DNA of 64,000 bases from Hyparrhenia diplandra (lineage: Eukaryota > Streptophyta > Magnoliopsida > Poales > Poaceae). Positions 12,501-24,254 of this stretch are shown here, piece after piece. Location of the stretch: positions 372,001-436,000 of the forward strand of contig JADLZK010012646.1 of NCBI GenBank assembly GCA_015847255.1, written 5' to 3'. Each line of letters opens with the position of its first letter. Position 1 is the first letter of the stretch. The translations under genes were made by a program, and so were the position numbers. Under the pieces are notes generated by a model. That model was not told the origin of the DNA. It saw only the letters and a list, made by a program, of their open reading frames with translations, and ran no database searches.

Positions 12501-13505
12501 TTCCAACGCTTCTACTTCTTATCATTCCCGCATCGTATTGCAAATATGAGCAACCGATCCGTATCAAATACCCAAGAATTAATATAAGAATCAGCGAGGA
12601 ATATGTCTCAGAACATAAACAACAAGTGTACAAGCAGCGGGGAGTACCTTTACCACCGCTATCCTTCTTGGATGCTAAGTACTCCTTGTAGTTTCTTTTT
12701 CCAGTGACCCGTTTTTATGACAATGAAAGCACTCACTATCGCCGGTTGGTCCAGCCTTGGGCTCGGATGGCTTTGGCTTGGAGGTCTCACCTTTAGCCTT
12801 TTCCTTCTTTTTCTTCCAATAAGGATTGCCCCTTTTCTTAAAATTAGGCTTGTTTTTGGACCGCCATCACATGGCTACTTGCCAAAGACCTTTCTTGATG
12901 TCGACCCTCTGCTGTCTTAAGCATACCACACAATTCGGTCAAGCCTTTCTCCGCCCCATGCATATGGTAGTTCGAGATGAAGTTCCCATAGCTAGGCGGC
13001 GAGATGCAAGAATGAAATTAGTAGCCAACTCTTGGCCTATTGGGAAGCCTAGCTTCTCCAATCTCCGAGTGTAACCAACCATTTTGATTACATGTGGTCC
13101 AACCTGCCGCGCGCCTTACGCTAGCTTGCTCTCAACAAGAGCCTTTGAGACATTGAACCTTTCAGTTCTAGCTTGAGTTTGGAACATATCCTCAAGCGCC
13201 CGCGATCATATCGTGCGCTGCATGATTGTTATCGAACCGCATCTGCGGATCGGGTTCCATGCTAGCAAGCATAAGGCAACTCACTTCAAGATCGGCATCA
13301 CATGCTTTCTTGTAAGCGTTTTTCGCAAAGCAGTAGGGCATTATCAGCGAGGCTCTTCCGGTAAGCGGTTGTCTAGAACATCTTCCTTTTTTCAGCCACG
13401 AGAACAATTCTCGAGGTTGCGGATCCAATCCCATAATTTGTTCCATTCAACTTATCTTTCTCAAGAACCGAGCGCCAAAGTAAATGGTTGATTGTTAGGC
13501 GCCAT
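9545..13505 (-). pseudogene. copia gag-pol polyprotein, multiply frameshifted
   Basis: The likely start is the ATG at 13505 (MAPNNQPFTL). Gag follows with MRFDNNHAAHDMIAGA, MVGYTRRLEKLGFPIGQELA and a damaged CX2CX4HX4C zinc knuckle near 12720-12690. Gag-pre-integrase has MWHCRLGHISENRM. The integrase core has HTDVCGPM, FTDDFSRYGYVYL and RSDRGGEY, then a frame break near 11710-11740 that separates it from SERRNRTLLD. Reverse transcriptase has KARLVAKGFRQ, MDVKTAFLNG and YVDD at 10519-10530. RNase H ends with DPLTKAPPQPKHEAH and MGIRYLKD, stop at 9545. The order of domains is intact, but the frame changes many times, so the element could move only with help from a relative. Confidence 0.88.
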
Positions 13506-14854
13506 TTATCTACAATAGAAATAATGCAAAATACTATGACAATGTATCCAAGATAGAGTAAAAACAAATTAACATTTAATTGAATGTACTCCCACTAAAA
13601 TCAATATCCCTCAATTGAAACTTAGTGATTCAAGACCCACAACTAACACGTCAACTAGTGAGCTTTAGCATCACCGCTAGAAGACATGGTAGATCGGTAA
13701 GCAACTCTTTGCTAATCATATCACATATGACTCTTGTTGTTGGGCAGCATCTCTATGCTCACGCCAACCCGCCATGCTCCAAGATCCCTAACCGTTAGGA
13801 TGATCTTGTTCAAGTGACCAAACCTTCCGCAGTAAGTATCCGATACTGAACCTGTCTAGTCAAGGAAAACCGGTGGCACCCTAATTTTATAGACCCACCA
13901 CTGATTGTACAAGGCTTGTGACGGGTGCGAGGTTTGGGGAGCATCGAAACTTAAAACATTGCCGAGGATCGTTCTACTTCACTATCGTATGTAGACAAAA
14001 ACATAGTCGTGCGCGTGAAAAGTAGAACACGATAAGAACGACATTAAAACAGTTGTGACTTGGTATGGCCTTATATCACTTTGGGGATCTCCATCTCCAA
14101 TGAACTGTTCATCATGATAATCTTCATCTCCATGATCCATGTATGCCATCCTCCAGTGATGAATCTGCCAAGACTAGTCTATACTAGCGCAGAAAAAATA
14201 ACAATTACATTATCGCGTTCATCACAAGTTGGCACGCAGGCCATTACATTAATGAGACAATATATAAGTGGCTCCAGCCATATTGTCATCCTCACGACAT
14301 GCAAGTCATGAAATAATTACATACATACATGCATCTCATACATATAGAGGCCATACCAGTCACATAATCCTACAAAAACAGCATTAACCGATTCCGACGT
14401 CTAAAATTTGACGGGCCGAAAACATTATTTTGTAAGCTGATTTTCGCAATTCTAATTTCGTCGAAACAGACGAAGTGTGTGACGGTTGGATGTAACTTTT
14501 CGTTCTCAACGATTTTCGTTTAGAGTTCGTCTCAATCCGAGTTACGGATCAAAAGTTATGGCTGGTCAAACTCGGGCCGACGATCGGTGTAAGATCAAAT
14601 CTACCACCACCGCAACTCGCATCACATGCGCCGACCGAGGCCATGGCCTAGGTTCGATTCGATCAATCTTATTGATCTCAAACTCGCCTTGACTGGGTTT
14701 ACATGTATCACTTAACTCCGATGGCGGAATTCCGACCGGTAGGAGTAGATCGAACAAGACCAGTGCGGCAAGATCACGAACCGAGATCAGAGACTCATCT
14801 ACAACCGCGCATATCACCATATGCCCACATCCGAATCTATAACAACACAGCATC
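13506..14854 (-). other. Untranslated leader of the Angela-like copia
   Basis: This lies between primer site and gag start. No supported ORF. Such leaders in BARE/Angela elements carry dimerisation and packaging signals; I cannot point to one here. Confidence 0.5.
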
Positions 14855-14867
14855 GGCTCTGATACCA
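14855..14867 (-). other. Primer binding site, initiator tRNA-Met type
   Basis: The minus strand reads TGGTATCAGAGCC one base after the 5' LTR ends. This is the classic complement of the 3' end of plant initiator methionine tRNA. It fixes the element's orientation. Confidence 0.92.
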
Positions 14868-14868
14868 C

Positions 14869-16136
14869 TGAAGGAATATGGGATCGCTACGCTAGCCAGA
14901 AAACAAAAATTTTCTACCCATAAACCAAGGATCTACTGCTAGTTATAGATCACGGGATTACCACTAGACGCGCAGGTGCAGTGAAGCGTCGACCCTCGAC
15001 GATGTATGCAGCGTCGCGGCGGTCTGCCGTGCAGGTTGCGTGATCGTCCGTCACGTCCATCCTCCTCGTGCGGTTCGTCCTTGTGCTCCGGATGCAGCAC
15101 CTCCAGGGTATCCCACACGTATGGGGAGGAAGCGTGCGCCTCCCGGACTGCTAGGTCCGCGGGGGATGCAAGAGGCAAGGGCGTGGGGGGGCGGCTGCCA
15201 AAGTGGCGTGGCTTAGATTAGGTCACAGCCCCGCGCCCACCTCTCATATATATAGGCGTCGCTAACAGGCTCCCGAGATGGAGGCCCATTAGTAACCCTA
15301 AGCCTCGCCTAATTGGATCAAATCCGAATTAGGCCTTCTTCCCCTTAAGCGTGCGACCCTATGGGCTCACGCACACATAGACATGGCCCGAAAGTACACC
15401 TGCTCGGCCAATAGTTGACAGCGGCCTCTAGCAAGGCGTGCCAACTCCCATGTGTACGCAATGATCATATCAGACGAACCACCACAAACCATATACTCGT
15501 CATTCCCTTGCCACACGATATTTGGTCCACCTCGTGGGTTAACACTTAACCCAAGCATGGCCATGCATTTCTTGATCCAATCAATCGAGTGGTCCAGTTA
15601 TATCTCTCTCTCATGGAGAGGGGCAATTCCATCTTGATTGACTATGTCTCACAGCATGTTTCCTGACAAACCCGAAGACCACCTTTTATAGCTACCCAAT
15701 TACGGAGTAACGTTTGATAGTCCCTAAGTAGGTCGTTTCACATCTTGAGTACATACGACAATCACAGGTCTAAGGACATAACGTACATGATGTATAAAGA
15801 GATAATAATAACATCTCATGTCGGGTCAATCCAGCCCCATGTCATACATGTGCCCACACTATTAGTTTGACATCTCCATGTCTATGACTTGTGAAACATA
15901 GTCATCAACTAATACGTGTGCTGATCTAATATTCATGTGTGTTCTCACATGAACTCCGATCAGGGACAATTATTGAATAACCAAACAAGTAAAAGAGTTT
16001 CACAAACAATTCACATAATTGCTGATCAATACAAGTTGTCTTTAATGGATATTCATGAACACATAATATATCATGGATACATATGAAGGAATACAAATCA
16101 TCTTTTTATGATTAGCTCTAGGGCATATTCCCAACA
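14869..16136 (-). repeat. 5' LTR of the Angela-like copia
   Basis: 1268 bp, same ends as the partner LTR. It carries the element's promoter. The right edge abuts the target duplication GTGGT at 16137-16141. Confidence 0.93.
15245..15256 (-). promoter_or_regulatory. TATA box candidate in the copia 5' LTR
   Basis: The minus strand reads CCTATATATATG inside the LTR, and the same motif is kept in the other LTR. The position is plausible for the element's own transcript; start site not shown. Confidence 0.5.
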
Positions 16137-16141
16137 GTGGT

Positions 16142-18060
16142 GCCGGCCAAGAAGGCCCCTATGGCGTCCCGAATCCGTCACGTTAGGGAGCTCGGTCCGT
16201 TGCTTGGAGCGCCGGATATAGTCGCAGGGGACTCGTCGGATTTCGCCGGCGGTTCGGAGGTCCCATGAGTTCCTGGGCGAGGTGCGTGCCCGGAAGTTAC
16301 CTCGGAAGGTTCTCACCAAGTCCGCCCGAGTTTGATATGAGGTCGGGTGGAAGATGTTCCAGCCAAGCTCCTAGCGGACTCGGAGGAGAGATCTGAGGGG
16401 CAAATTCCCGATTATTACTTTGTCATCGTGTGCCTGGCGGCATGCTAGCCTATAGTCGCCCGGCCACACCTCGGGACGAGTTTCCCCGTGTATTTCTCGA
16501 GGTGGTGGGTGGCTGAAGCGCGGGGAGCGGTGCCCTCCGATGTCCCTTTGTGAAGGCACGAGGCCCGGGTGGATCGGGGGTACCCTCGGTCCCCCGGCGT
16601 GCTTGTGCGTCTCTTCCCGGCCGGTCGCCCCGAGGTGAGCCTTCCTCGCGGCGAGCCGCTGTCGTTCGATCTCATCCCCACGAGATCGGGCGCCTCGGTT
16701 GCGATCTTGTCGTGGGACTTCTATGCGTTCCCGAGGCCGGGCGGTTCTTTGCGGTTGTCATCTAGGGCGTTCCCGAACCGGCCTTGCCGAGGGCCTGCTT
16801 TGATTAGGTCGGACGGAGCCCTGTCGACTTTGCCGGACTCTTCTCGTCGTCGTGACGTTACGGCCGGTCGGGAAGTGGAGCTCTCCCGCCTGTTGTGCGG
16901 CCGCCTTGTCAAGAAGTTGTCGAAGGCCCTCGCGAATCGTCTACCCTCAGCGGTGGAAGGCTCGGGCATTTGGCGTACTAGCATGGCGGCCGCCGCCACA
17001 TTGAGGCGGCTGTTAAGCGGGGGCCGCTATCCGGGAGTGGAGGTAGTCCGGCGGGTCCGCCGCGTTCGCGCCGTTATGAGCCCGAGGTGCTCGGGGCTTG
17101 CTTTCGCGTTGAGCTTGCTCCCGTTGGATGTTCGCTTCCGGTCGTCGCGGTCGCGCGGACTCTGCTTTCGGATCCGGTCCTGCAGATCCGTGAGTTGGCG
17201 CGTTCGCCGGCGGCGGTGGCGCCCGCTACTGGCTGAACCGGGGCGGAAGCTGCCGGTGCCGGAGCTCGTCGCGGCGGTATGTCCGCATCCTCTTCGTCGG
17301 AGACGTCGGTGAAACGAGCCATCTTGCGGGGAACTTCGACGTTGAAGCATTCCCGCGTGGGGTCATAGTAGTCGCCTCGTCGTCGGTGACGCGGAGCCGA
17401 GCGTAGAAGGAAGTTCCGTTCTCGGACGGTAGAGCGAGTCCGTGAGTTCTCGGGACAAGGCCCCAATCGCGCTGGACGAGGGAGGTGGACGGGGTCGTGC
17501 AACATCCTCGGAGGATACGCTCGTCTCGAGTGAATGTCCATGGGATAAGCGTTCCCGTGGGGCGACGGGGGTGCGGCCCGCTCTCCGGCGGCGGCTTCGA
17601 CTGAAGTCTCCCGCCGGCGTGGATTCACCGGGATTCCTTCCAAAGCACCACCAAGTGGATGGGTCTTCCCCGACGATTAGGGTTTGGGGTATCTCCGCCA
17701 CGGGCGGGCGCCGGGTAAGGATCTTCCCGGGGCCTGGGGTTCCTGGGAGCCCTCCTGCGAGTCGGCAGGGGGACGCGTCCAGCGGATTCGGAATGGTGTT
17801 GCTTGAATGCGCCTCGTGCGTTGGTGGAGGTCCGCCTTGCCCGCCGCCTCGCGCGTCGGCCGTGATGATGGACACGCCGCTGCGGCGTGCGCCCTCCTTT
17901 CGGCCGGCATGTCGGGCGGAAGGATCACCTCGTAGTTGTGGCCGAGCGCCACAAATGCCAGCGTCCGAAGAACAGTGGTGTTCAGCGCGGGAGCTCGTGC
18001 TCCCGGCGGCGAGGGTGGAAACAAGGCGAAACGCCATGAGGCCTGACGGAGATGCAGATT
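16142..18060 (-). pseudogene. gypsy gag, 5' part
   Basis: N-terminal text near 17480-17270 resembles Tat gag (ELTDSLYR, then LRVTDDE, FPARWLV). The capsid-type retrotrans_gag region follows, with DYRLACRQAHDDKVIIGNLP (about 16480-16420), RTFRGNFRA, NSWDLRT and QRTELPNVTDSG (about 16320-16180). It is cut at 16142 by the copia insertion and resumes at 8264. The first methionine is uncertain because frames change repeatedly. The plus-strand ORF of 247 codons at 16569-17312 is a GC shadow. Confidence 0.7.
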
Positions 18061-18070
18061 GCACACGCGC

Positions 18071-18090
18071 TCCCCTACTGGCGCGCCAAC
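18071..18090 (-). other. Primer binding site region of the gypsy element
   Basis: The minus strand reads GTTGGCGCGCCAGTAGGGGA immediately after the 5' LTR ends in CCGACA. The TTGGCGCGCCA context recurs at this place in grass Tat elements. I do not assign the tRNA. Confidence 0.6.
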
Positions 18091-18422
18091 TGTCGGCGTT
18101 CCGAGAACTGGGGTGCCTCGGGTGCCGGCAATAAAGAATTTATATGTCGTGTGCCTCCTCCCTCGATGGCGTAGGCGCAAGATGGACAGGACACGGCGAG
18201 TTTATCCTGGTTCAAAGCCAACGGGCCCCTACGCCCAGCGGGGTGTGTCTGCTCGTGTTACCTCGCGCTCAAAGGTGAGCTCGTAGTAGGGGTTACAAGC
18301 GGTGTGAGGGAGAGACGCTGGTCTCAAGCCCCCGATCGTGGTTGTGGTGGTGGTGGTGGACAGTTTTCTCCGTGCGGATCGGAAAATCCGGGAGTCCCCA
18401 TTCTAATGGGGCATTACTCTCC

Positions 18423-18431
18423 CTTTTATAG
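18423..18431 (-). promoter_or_regulatory. TATA box candidate in the gypsy LTR
   Basis: The minus strand reads CTATAAAAG about 340 bp from the LTR's downstream end, a normal place for the U3/R border. Confidence 0.55.
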
Positions 18432-18954
18432 AGGGAAGAGAGAAGTAATATTTACATATGTGGATGCCTAGGTGGCTAATTCCCGAGGCTACGCCTATTG
18501 CATGTGCGCGGCCGAGGGTTGCCTGGCTTGGCCGTCGCTTGATGAAGACACGCGTCCCGATCCGATGGTGGACGTGCCGTCCCCTGGCGCGGCCCCGGGG
18601 ATCTGTGAGGTGTCCCCTCACGATCCCGCATGGCGCAGGGCCGGTCCCGAGAGGTTGCGGCTATGCGTGTTAGGAGCCCGAGGGTCTGGCCCAACGTGGC
18701 GTCTTGGTGGCGTTTCTGGGAAATGAACAGTGTCATCCTGATTTCCCGTGCCGAGCGGCGTAACACGCCACCGGTTCAGCCTTGTGTCCCATCAGTCGGA
18801 TTTGGGAAGTGATTCGGCAGGCCGATTTGACTGGGCGTAATCGATGGCGCTGGCGCCTCGCCTGCCGTGCGACCGCATTAAATGCAGCTGTTTCCCTTCC
18901 TCCAGACGGAACTTCCCACGCCCGAGGGTCAGTGACCCCGGGTGAGTTGGTGGG

Positions 18955-19110
18955 GCCACCTCGTCCGAGGATGGAGAGCTGGGTCTCCCTCGGGCGAGGC
19001 GGAGATTTTGCGCCCGAGGGTGGTGAGCTAGGTCACCCTCGGACGAAGCGGAGATGTCTCGTCCGAGGCTGGTGAGCTAAGCCATCCTCGGGCGAGACGG
19101 AGACTGGGGC
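18955..19110. repeat. Short tandem repeats inside the gypsy LTR
   Basis: About three copies, with a period near 53 bp, of a unit containing CCTCGGGCGAGGCGGAGA and GTGAGCTAGGTCACCCTCGG-like text, some copies with inverted halves. GC-rich repeats of this type are common in U3 of Tat LTRs. Confidence 0.6.
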
Positions 19111-19397
19111 TGACTCCGAGGCCTAGGTCATTGATGACGCGGAGCGTTCCGGTTCGCCGTCTTCGTAAAGGTCTTTGACCTTGTCCTTCGTGAGCGTAGT
19201 GAGCTCCTTCGTCGTGGGGACTCCATGGGCCGACTCGTCTTCGTGGATGCTTCGTGGCGCTGTGGCCTGGTCCGTCGCCCTTTGGGCCGTCCTTCATAGC
19301 GGGATCATGGCAGGCCGGGTTTCACTGGGCTTTGATGGGCCGGTGGATTCTCGTTATGAGGAGAATGTCTCGGGGCCCAATATTTGGGTCCCCGACA

Positions 19398-20403
19398 CCA
19401 CTGTGACGAGCGGCCCGCGCTAGCGTGGGCCCCGTCTAGTGGAGGATTCAAGTGCCCCCGGCCACACACACAAAACTCAAGCTGATGCCGGTGACCAGCC
19501 CGCAAGCCCTCCGTGTGCCACGAGATCGTCATGGCTTCTGCCTCCATCGACAACGCCATCGACCAGCTCGCGCTGCTCCGCTGCCCGGCGCTGGAGTTGA
19601 GGGAGTTCGATCCCATGCTGGATGAGGTGGTGCCGGCTCCCGCGCCAGTGGTAGACGCCGTGTCTGTGGGCGAACCCCCACCAGCTACCACTCTAGAGCC
19701 GGTGGACGACAAGTGGGCAGACTTGGTTGAGGCTGAGTTCGTTGTTGATGCCTCTGTTCCTCACGGACCCTGGACTCACCAGTCGTGGACACCAAGAGGT
19801 CACCTGGGAATGAGCGCCGGCGTGCCTGCAGCCGCTTCCGGCCCAAGACTTTCTGTCGGCGGTCACCTTTGCCGCTTGACGAGCCCATCCTCAGTAGCCA
19901 GCCACCCCTTCGCTCATCCAAATTCACCGATGAGGAATGGACCATCAGGCGTAGCAGCCGCCTCGCTACGAAGTCAGGGCAGCGTGATCCACACACGGAG
20001 CAGCAGGTGTTGAAGGTAATGCTCAGCAAGCTCGAGGGTTGCCCGGTCAACGCGACATTAGACACTCTGCACCGAAGCTGGCGAGCAAGTTCGGAAATAC
20101 TACGACGATGACGTATCATCCGGGAAGCGACAACATTTTTGAGACTCTTCCCCATGATGCGGCCCCGGACGAGGGGGCGGCACTTGAGGAGAATTATTGT
20201 TTGTAGCAGTAGCCGCTTCTTTCTCCTCTAGTCGCAAAACAATTTACCTTCTAAGTACAACCGTGTCGCTCCACCGTTAGAGTGGCGATTCTTGTCGGTG
20301 TGTGCGTTGCGGCCAATTGTTTTGGCTAAAGCGTGCGCCGTGTAAAACTATATTTTTCCTTAATGCAATACGTGTCAATGTGCACGCCGAAAAAAAAAAA
20401 AGC
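19398..20403 (+). pseudogene. LINE relic: ORF1-like fragment plus 3' tail
   Basis: Two frames (19513 on, then 19785-20111) carry text seen in grass non-LTR ORF1-like proteins: IDQLALLRCPALELREFDP, then IRRSSRLATKSGQRDPHTEQ. The 3' end at 20280-20403 closes with CCTTAATGCAATACGTG, ATGTGCACGC and a poly-A run. The same ending, with small differences, terminates the LINE at 30933-34180. The gypsy element may have inserted into this LINE. No target duplication was found. Confidence 0.55.
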
Positions 20404-20715
20404 AATTAGCTATTCTTTGCTATGAAAATTCCTGATTTTTATTGTTATATGCATGCATTGTGCAGGTATAAAGGCCCAAGGAAGAAGCAAGCTAATATTA
20501 AGGCTATTTCACAGACCTGTAATGGCCATTAGAATTAGCAAAAAGAAACTTGATCCTACTAGCTCTGCAATGACCACAATGACCTACTTGTGCTTTTTGT
20601 GCTTAGTCACCTACTTATTACCCTTTAGTGAATCTGGTTAATCATGCCTGGGCTTATGTGACAATGTTCCGGACCAGTAATGTTCAACTTCTTATGTTGA
20701 TACTCATGTGTACTT
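20404..20715. other. Unassigned stretch
   Basis: A 62-codon plus ORF (20453-20641) follows an acceptor-like TTGTGCAG, but I recognise no protein. Nothing else seen. Confidence 0.3.
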
Positions 20716-20870
20716 TTTTTCGAAAAGCGTGCATCTTGCTGCATTAATGAAAAATAGAGTTTGACATTACAACCACTAGTTTGTTGGCGAGATGCCATCA
20801 CACGTAGTGGCAACACACTAACACGAATCGCCGGCTTTAACGGGCGCAGTTGAAACAGATGATGTACTAA
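20716..20870 (-). repeat. LINE 3' tail relic, opposite strand
   Basis: The plus strand starts with a T run and CGAAAAGCGTGCATCTTGCT. Reversed, it matches the LINE 3' end at about 34050-34180, including AAGCCGGCGAT, GATGGCATCTCGCCAA and the CTTTTCGAAAAAAA tail. Only the 3' untranslated end remains. Confidence 0.6.
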
Positions 20871-21320
20871 AGGGATAACAATTGTGCGACTATTGTGTAC
20901 TCAAACCTGCGGCTTTGTCAGGCAAAGAAATCATGAGTTGTCATGTAACACCACTACTCTTTCAAAATGTTTCTTCCATATAATCTTGTCAGTTCGTTAG
21001 TCCCAACTTTAGTAAAAATCTTAAAACGACAGTAATAATTAAGGTGGGAATTTAATTTTAAAAACATATAGAGCTATTAAGCAACAGTAATATGTACAGA
21101 GTATGTTACAAGTTTGTAACAAACCTTAGCAGTGGCACACTAAGCCTATGCTCTTTTTGAAAAAATATACACATATTTTTGCTTGCATGGGGGTGAACCA
21201 AACCGGTTCTCATTCGCCATTTCTCCCAGCTGCATCATCTATATGTACATACAGTACTCTCACCCCACACAATGGCTCAAAAAAACACACAAAAAAATTC
21301 TATCAGATTGCTTGATCGAA
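20871..21320. other. AT-rich stretch downstream of the WNK gene
   Basis: No ORF or repeat that I can support. It would contain the 3' UTR of the minus-strand WNK gene. Confidence 0.3.
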
Positions 21321-24254
21321 CTAAAGCATGAAGTACTGCTGCTTATCATCCAACGGTTGCTTGCCGCCTGACGATCTCCTGATACCGCGATCGAGGCCGC
21401 CTCGCGCCGCCGCGGACGCCGACGACGACGAGGCGGAGGGCGATGTGGTCGTCGGCGCGCGGAAGCCGATGTTCTCGACGGCACCTACGGTGTTGAAGAA
21501 GAGGCGGCGGTTGAGCTCCTCCACCAGCGTCCTGTGCAGCAGCTGGCTCCCGCATGTCCACCATCGACCGGTTCCTCGTCATCCTCCTCCGGCGGCTGGT
21601 CCCGTCGTCGTTGTCCCGTCGCCGCGGCCGCCCGGCGTGCTGGTGCTGCGGCGACATGCTGCACTGCCGCTGCAGATGCTGAGCGAGCGTGGTGGCAGGG
21701 TTGCCGCCGGCGAACCTTGTCTTGGACGAGCCGCTGGCCGCCGCCGGCTCGTCGTCGGCACCTGAGGCGTAATGCAGAGGAGAGTACTTACCGGAGTGCA
21801 TGGAGCTCATGTCATCGTCGTTGTCGCTTAAAGCGTACCAGTGATGATGATCTACAGCAACAAAGTTTTTTGCACAAGATTTCAGACGTGTCCATGCTCT
21901 TTGTCACAGTAACTCTCCCGTGCATGTGTCACGTATGTATATAGTAGTATACAAAACAGCGAGTAGGTAGTTTCCATTCCAAACTCCGTACTCCATCGAT
22001 TTCAAATTATAGTTTAATATATTGCTTTTGCTATGCACCTAGTTATACACTATATCTAAATGCATAGCAAAGTTAAATACATCTAGAAAAGCCAAAATGA
22101 TTTGCAATTTAGAACAGAGAAAGTATTATATTTCATTGTTCTTGTTTATCTATACACTTACATATAATCTATGTTTATATTCTAATTTCAAATGGAGACA
22201 CTGTATACTGATTACCAATGTATAGTACATATATATAGAACTAAATAAGTCGTGGTCATGCCTACGTGGACAGCCAAACAAAACAGATGTCGGCACAGGC
22301 ATTTGGGGACCGTTGATGCCTACGTGTACAGCATGCATTTTGCTAGTGGGGCCTGCACGTACGGTGGTACGACTGCAGCATGCGGTCCAAAAAAAAAAAT
22401 GAAAGAGGACAATGAACCAGAGGCACCGGAGTCAACATTTCGGCGAGGGTCCAATTCATGGGTTGCCTATACGTCATCCACTACACTAGGCGGCCACATA
22501 CGTACAAAAAGCAGTTGAACAGAAGATGCCCTATATATAGCTATAGGACATGTCATACATACACAAGCTATGACATGTGCATTTTGATATGTTTAGACTA
22601 AACCTTACTAAAATTCAAGATTATGCACACAATGCACACAAAATCTCAAAATGTACTAATACTCGACTACTCCATCTAGTGGCGTCATATATGCAGATTT
22701 TATAGAAAAAAAAAACCTTCTTTTAAAAACAAATACCCTCCAATAATAAGATTCAATCATTCAAATTCAGTTTGTAACTTTTTAGAAGAACCAATCAATT
22801 TGTAAAATGAAATTTGTAGCCAAGGTTAGTTAATTACCTTTGGACCAGCCACCGCCATGTGGGCCAGAGAAGCCGTATGGCCCCACTCTGCAGTGAGAGC
22901 CATGGGAATTAAGAGGAGGTGGGAGACGAGGAGAGAGGTAGCAGCAGAAGGGCGGAGGCCTCTCCTCGTCGTCGTTTCGTCATCGTCATCGTCGTCGTCA
23001 CGTCCCGCGTACGTGTACTCGTGCTGCTGCTGCTGCGCTCGCCCCGGCAGCAGCCTGCCGATCTCCTGCTGGATCATGGCGGCGATCTCCGACGCGTCCC
23101 GGTCCGTGATGTCCAGCTCCTTCACCATTTCCTGCGCCACCTCCTCCGCCGTGTCGCTCGCCATGTCGAACGGGAAGTAGATGTTGCGCGCGTGCCCTGT
23201 CGCCTCGTCGGCGATCTGCACCTTCAGGAAGATCGTGTCCTCGTCGGCGTTCAGCTTCCCGGTGATGGTCATGTCGCTCCTCGGCGGCGGAGGCGGATGT
23301 TGTGGCTCCTGATGATGATGCTCGCCGCCGTCGTCGTCGTCCAACGACGACGACGCCGAGACGACATCGTCGGTGGAGCTACTACACGTCGAGAATGACG
23401 GAGCTCCGGAAACAGCAGCTGGCAACGGCGGCGGCGGCGGCACCGTGCGAGAAACATGGTGATGGTGGTCGAGGAGGAAAGGGTCGTTCAGCAGCTCGGC
23501 GGCGGACGGACGGCTGGCGGCGGGGACGAGGCAACGACCAATGAACCTCCTCGCGTCGTCGTCGTCCACCCGGTAGAACGCGTCGGGGAGCCTGCCGGCG
23601 GTGACCTTCTTGTAGATCTGCGCCGGGTTGGAGCACTCACTATACGGGTACTCGACGGTGAGCATCTCGAGCATGCACATCCCGAACGCGTACACATCAA
23701 CCCTCTCATCATACTCCTCGTCATACATCTCAGGCGCCATGAACTCCGGCGTGCCAATGACGCTGTGAGCGGCGCCACCACGGCGGCCAAGGACGGCGGC
23801 GAGTCCAAGGTCGCCGATCTTGACCTGGCCCTGATTGCCATTGACGAAGATGTTGTCACACTTGAGGTCACGGTGGATCACCGGCGGGTCACGCGCGTGG
23901 AGGTATGCGAGGCCGGCGAGGAGCTGCCGCGCCCACGACCGGACAGCGCGGAGGCTCACCCGAGGGTACCGGAGGCGGTAGGACCGGAGCGTGCCGGAGG
24001 AGAAGAGCTCGGTGATGAAGTTGAATCTGCGGCCGGGCACGTCCACCCAGGAGGCGTGGAAGCCGATGATGCCGTCGTGCCGGAGGCCGGAGCGAGCTCA
24101 GCAGCTGCACCTCCGATTACAATCGCTGCACGGCATGCGGCGAAAGGAGCACGTCAGCGAGGCTCGCCTGGTTCCACGCCACCTCCACGCCGCGCCCCTC
24201 GTCGAATCCCCGGTACACCGACTTCATGGCGCCTTTGCCCAGGAGCTCATCGAA
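21321..24254 (-). pseudogene. WNK: WNK (with-no-lysine) protein kinase, damaged copy lacking a recognisable first exon
   Basis: Exon 24254-22838 encodes a kinase. Subdomain I is GKGAMKSVYRG with the shifted catalytic Lys, subdomain II is VEVAWNQ (Asn in place of Lys, the WNK hallmark), then HRDLKCDN, IGDLGLAA and GTPEFMAPEMYDEEYDERVD. An OSR1-type domain follows (TITGKLNADEDTIFLKVQI to AAMIQQEIGRLLPG). It ends AGPK at a GT donor (22837-22836). The intron runs 22837-21852, and the last exon 21851-21321 continues in frame with DNDDMSSMHSGKYS and the conserved tail FFNTVGAVENIGF. The exon start at 24254 follows an AG acceptor, so a first exon is expected upstream on the minus strand; I could not find it. 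Three lesions: a TAA where kinases have Tyr (QRL-stop-SEV, about 24110), a 7-bp tandem duplication CTCCGGC about 30 bp later, and one extra G just after VDMR (about 21552). Plant WNKs act in flowering time, clock and ion/osmotic signalling. Large plus-strand ORFs here (288, 159 codons) are shadows. Confidence 0.85.

Larger units (their letters stand above)
8270..16136 (-). mobile_element. Ty1/copia LTR retrotransposon, Angela/BARE-like, complete but mutated
   Basis: Both LTRs, primer site, gag-pol and polypurine tract are present, and the element is flanked by a perfect 5-bp target duplication, GTGGT (8265-8269 and 16137-16141). In element sense each LTR starts TGTTGGGAATATGCCCTAGA and ends in TTCCTTCA, the TG...CA form. 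The order integrase before reverse transcriptase defines copia. The integrase text SERRNRTLLDMVRSMMSQSD and the gag text MRFDNNHAAHDMIAGA are close to the Angela/BARE lineage as I know it. The insertion sits inside the gag of the larger gypsy element, so it is the younger of the two. Confidence 0.93.
1..19397 (-). mobile_element. Ty3/gypsy LTR retrotransposon, Tat lineage, split by a nested copia; left end outside window
   Basis: The element reads right to left: 5' LTR (18091-19397), primer site, gag (to 16142, then 8269-7713), pol (7712-3841), a purine-rich non-coding stretch, and a plus-strand antisense ORF (39-3326). The 3' LTR would lie before base 1. The order protease, reverse transcriptase, RNase H, integrase identifies Ty3/gypsy. 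The TGTCGGGGACC LTR start, the TTGGCGCGCCA primer-site context and an antisense ORF between pol and the 3' LTR are, from family knowledge, typical of the Tat group (RIRE2, Cinful, Grande types). All reading frames are broken, so it is not autonomous as written. The copia element at 8270-16136 is a later insertion. Confidence 0.85.
18091..19397 (-). repeat. 5' LTR of the Tat gypsy element
   Basis: 1307 bp. In element sense it starts TGTCGGGGACCCAAATATTG and ends CGCCGACA. Its partner is outside the window, so identity and target duplication (5 bp after the LTR is CCACT, 19398-19402) cannot be checked here. Confidence 0.85.

Noticed and set aside
15367..15564. Small ORFs repeated in both copia LTRs
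   Set aside because: They are LTR sequence with no protein similarity and are not open to the same extent in both copies.
16569..17312. 247-codon plus ORF within the gypsy gag region
   Set aside because: The minus strand carries the gag motifs; the plus frame is compositional.
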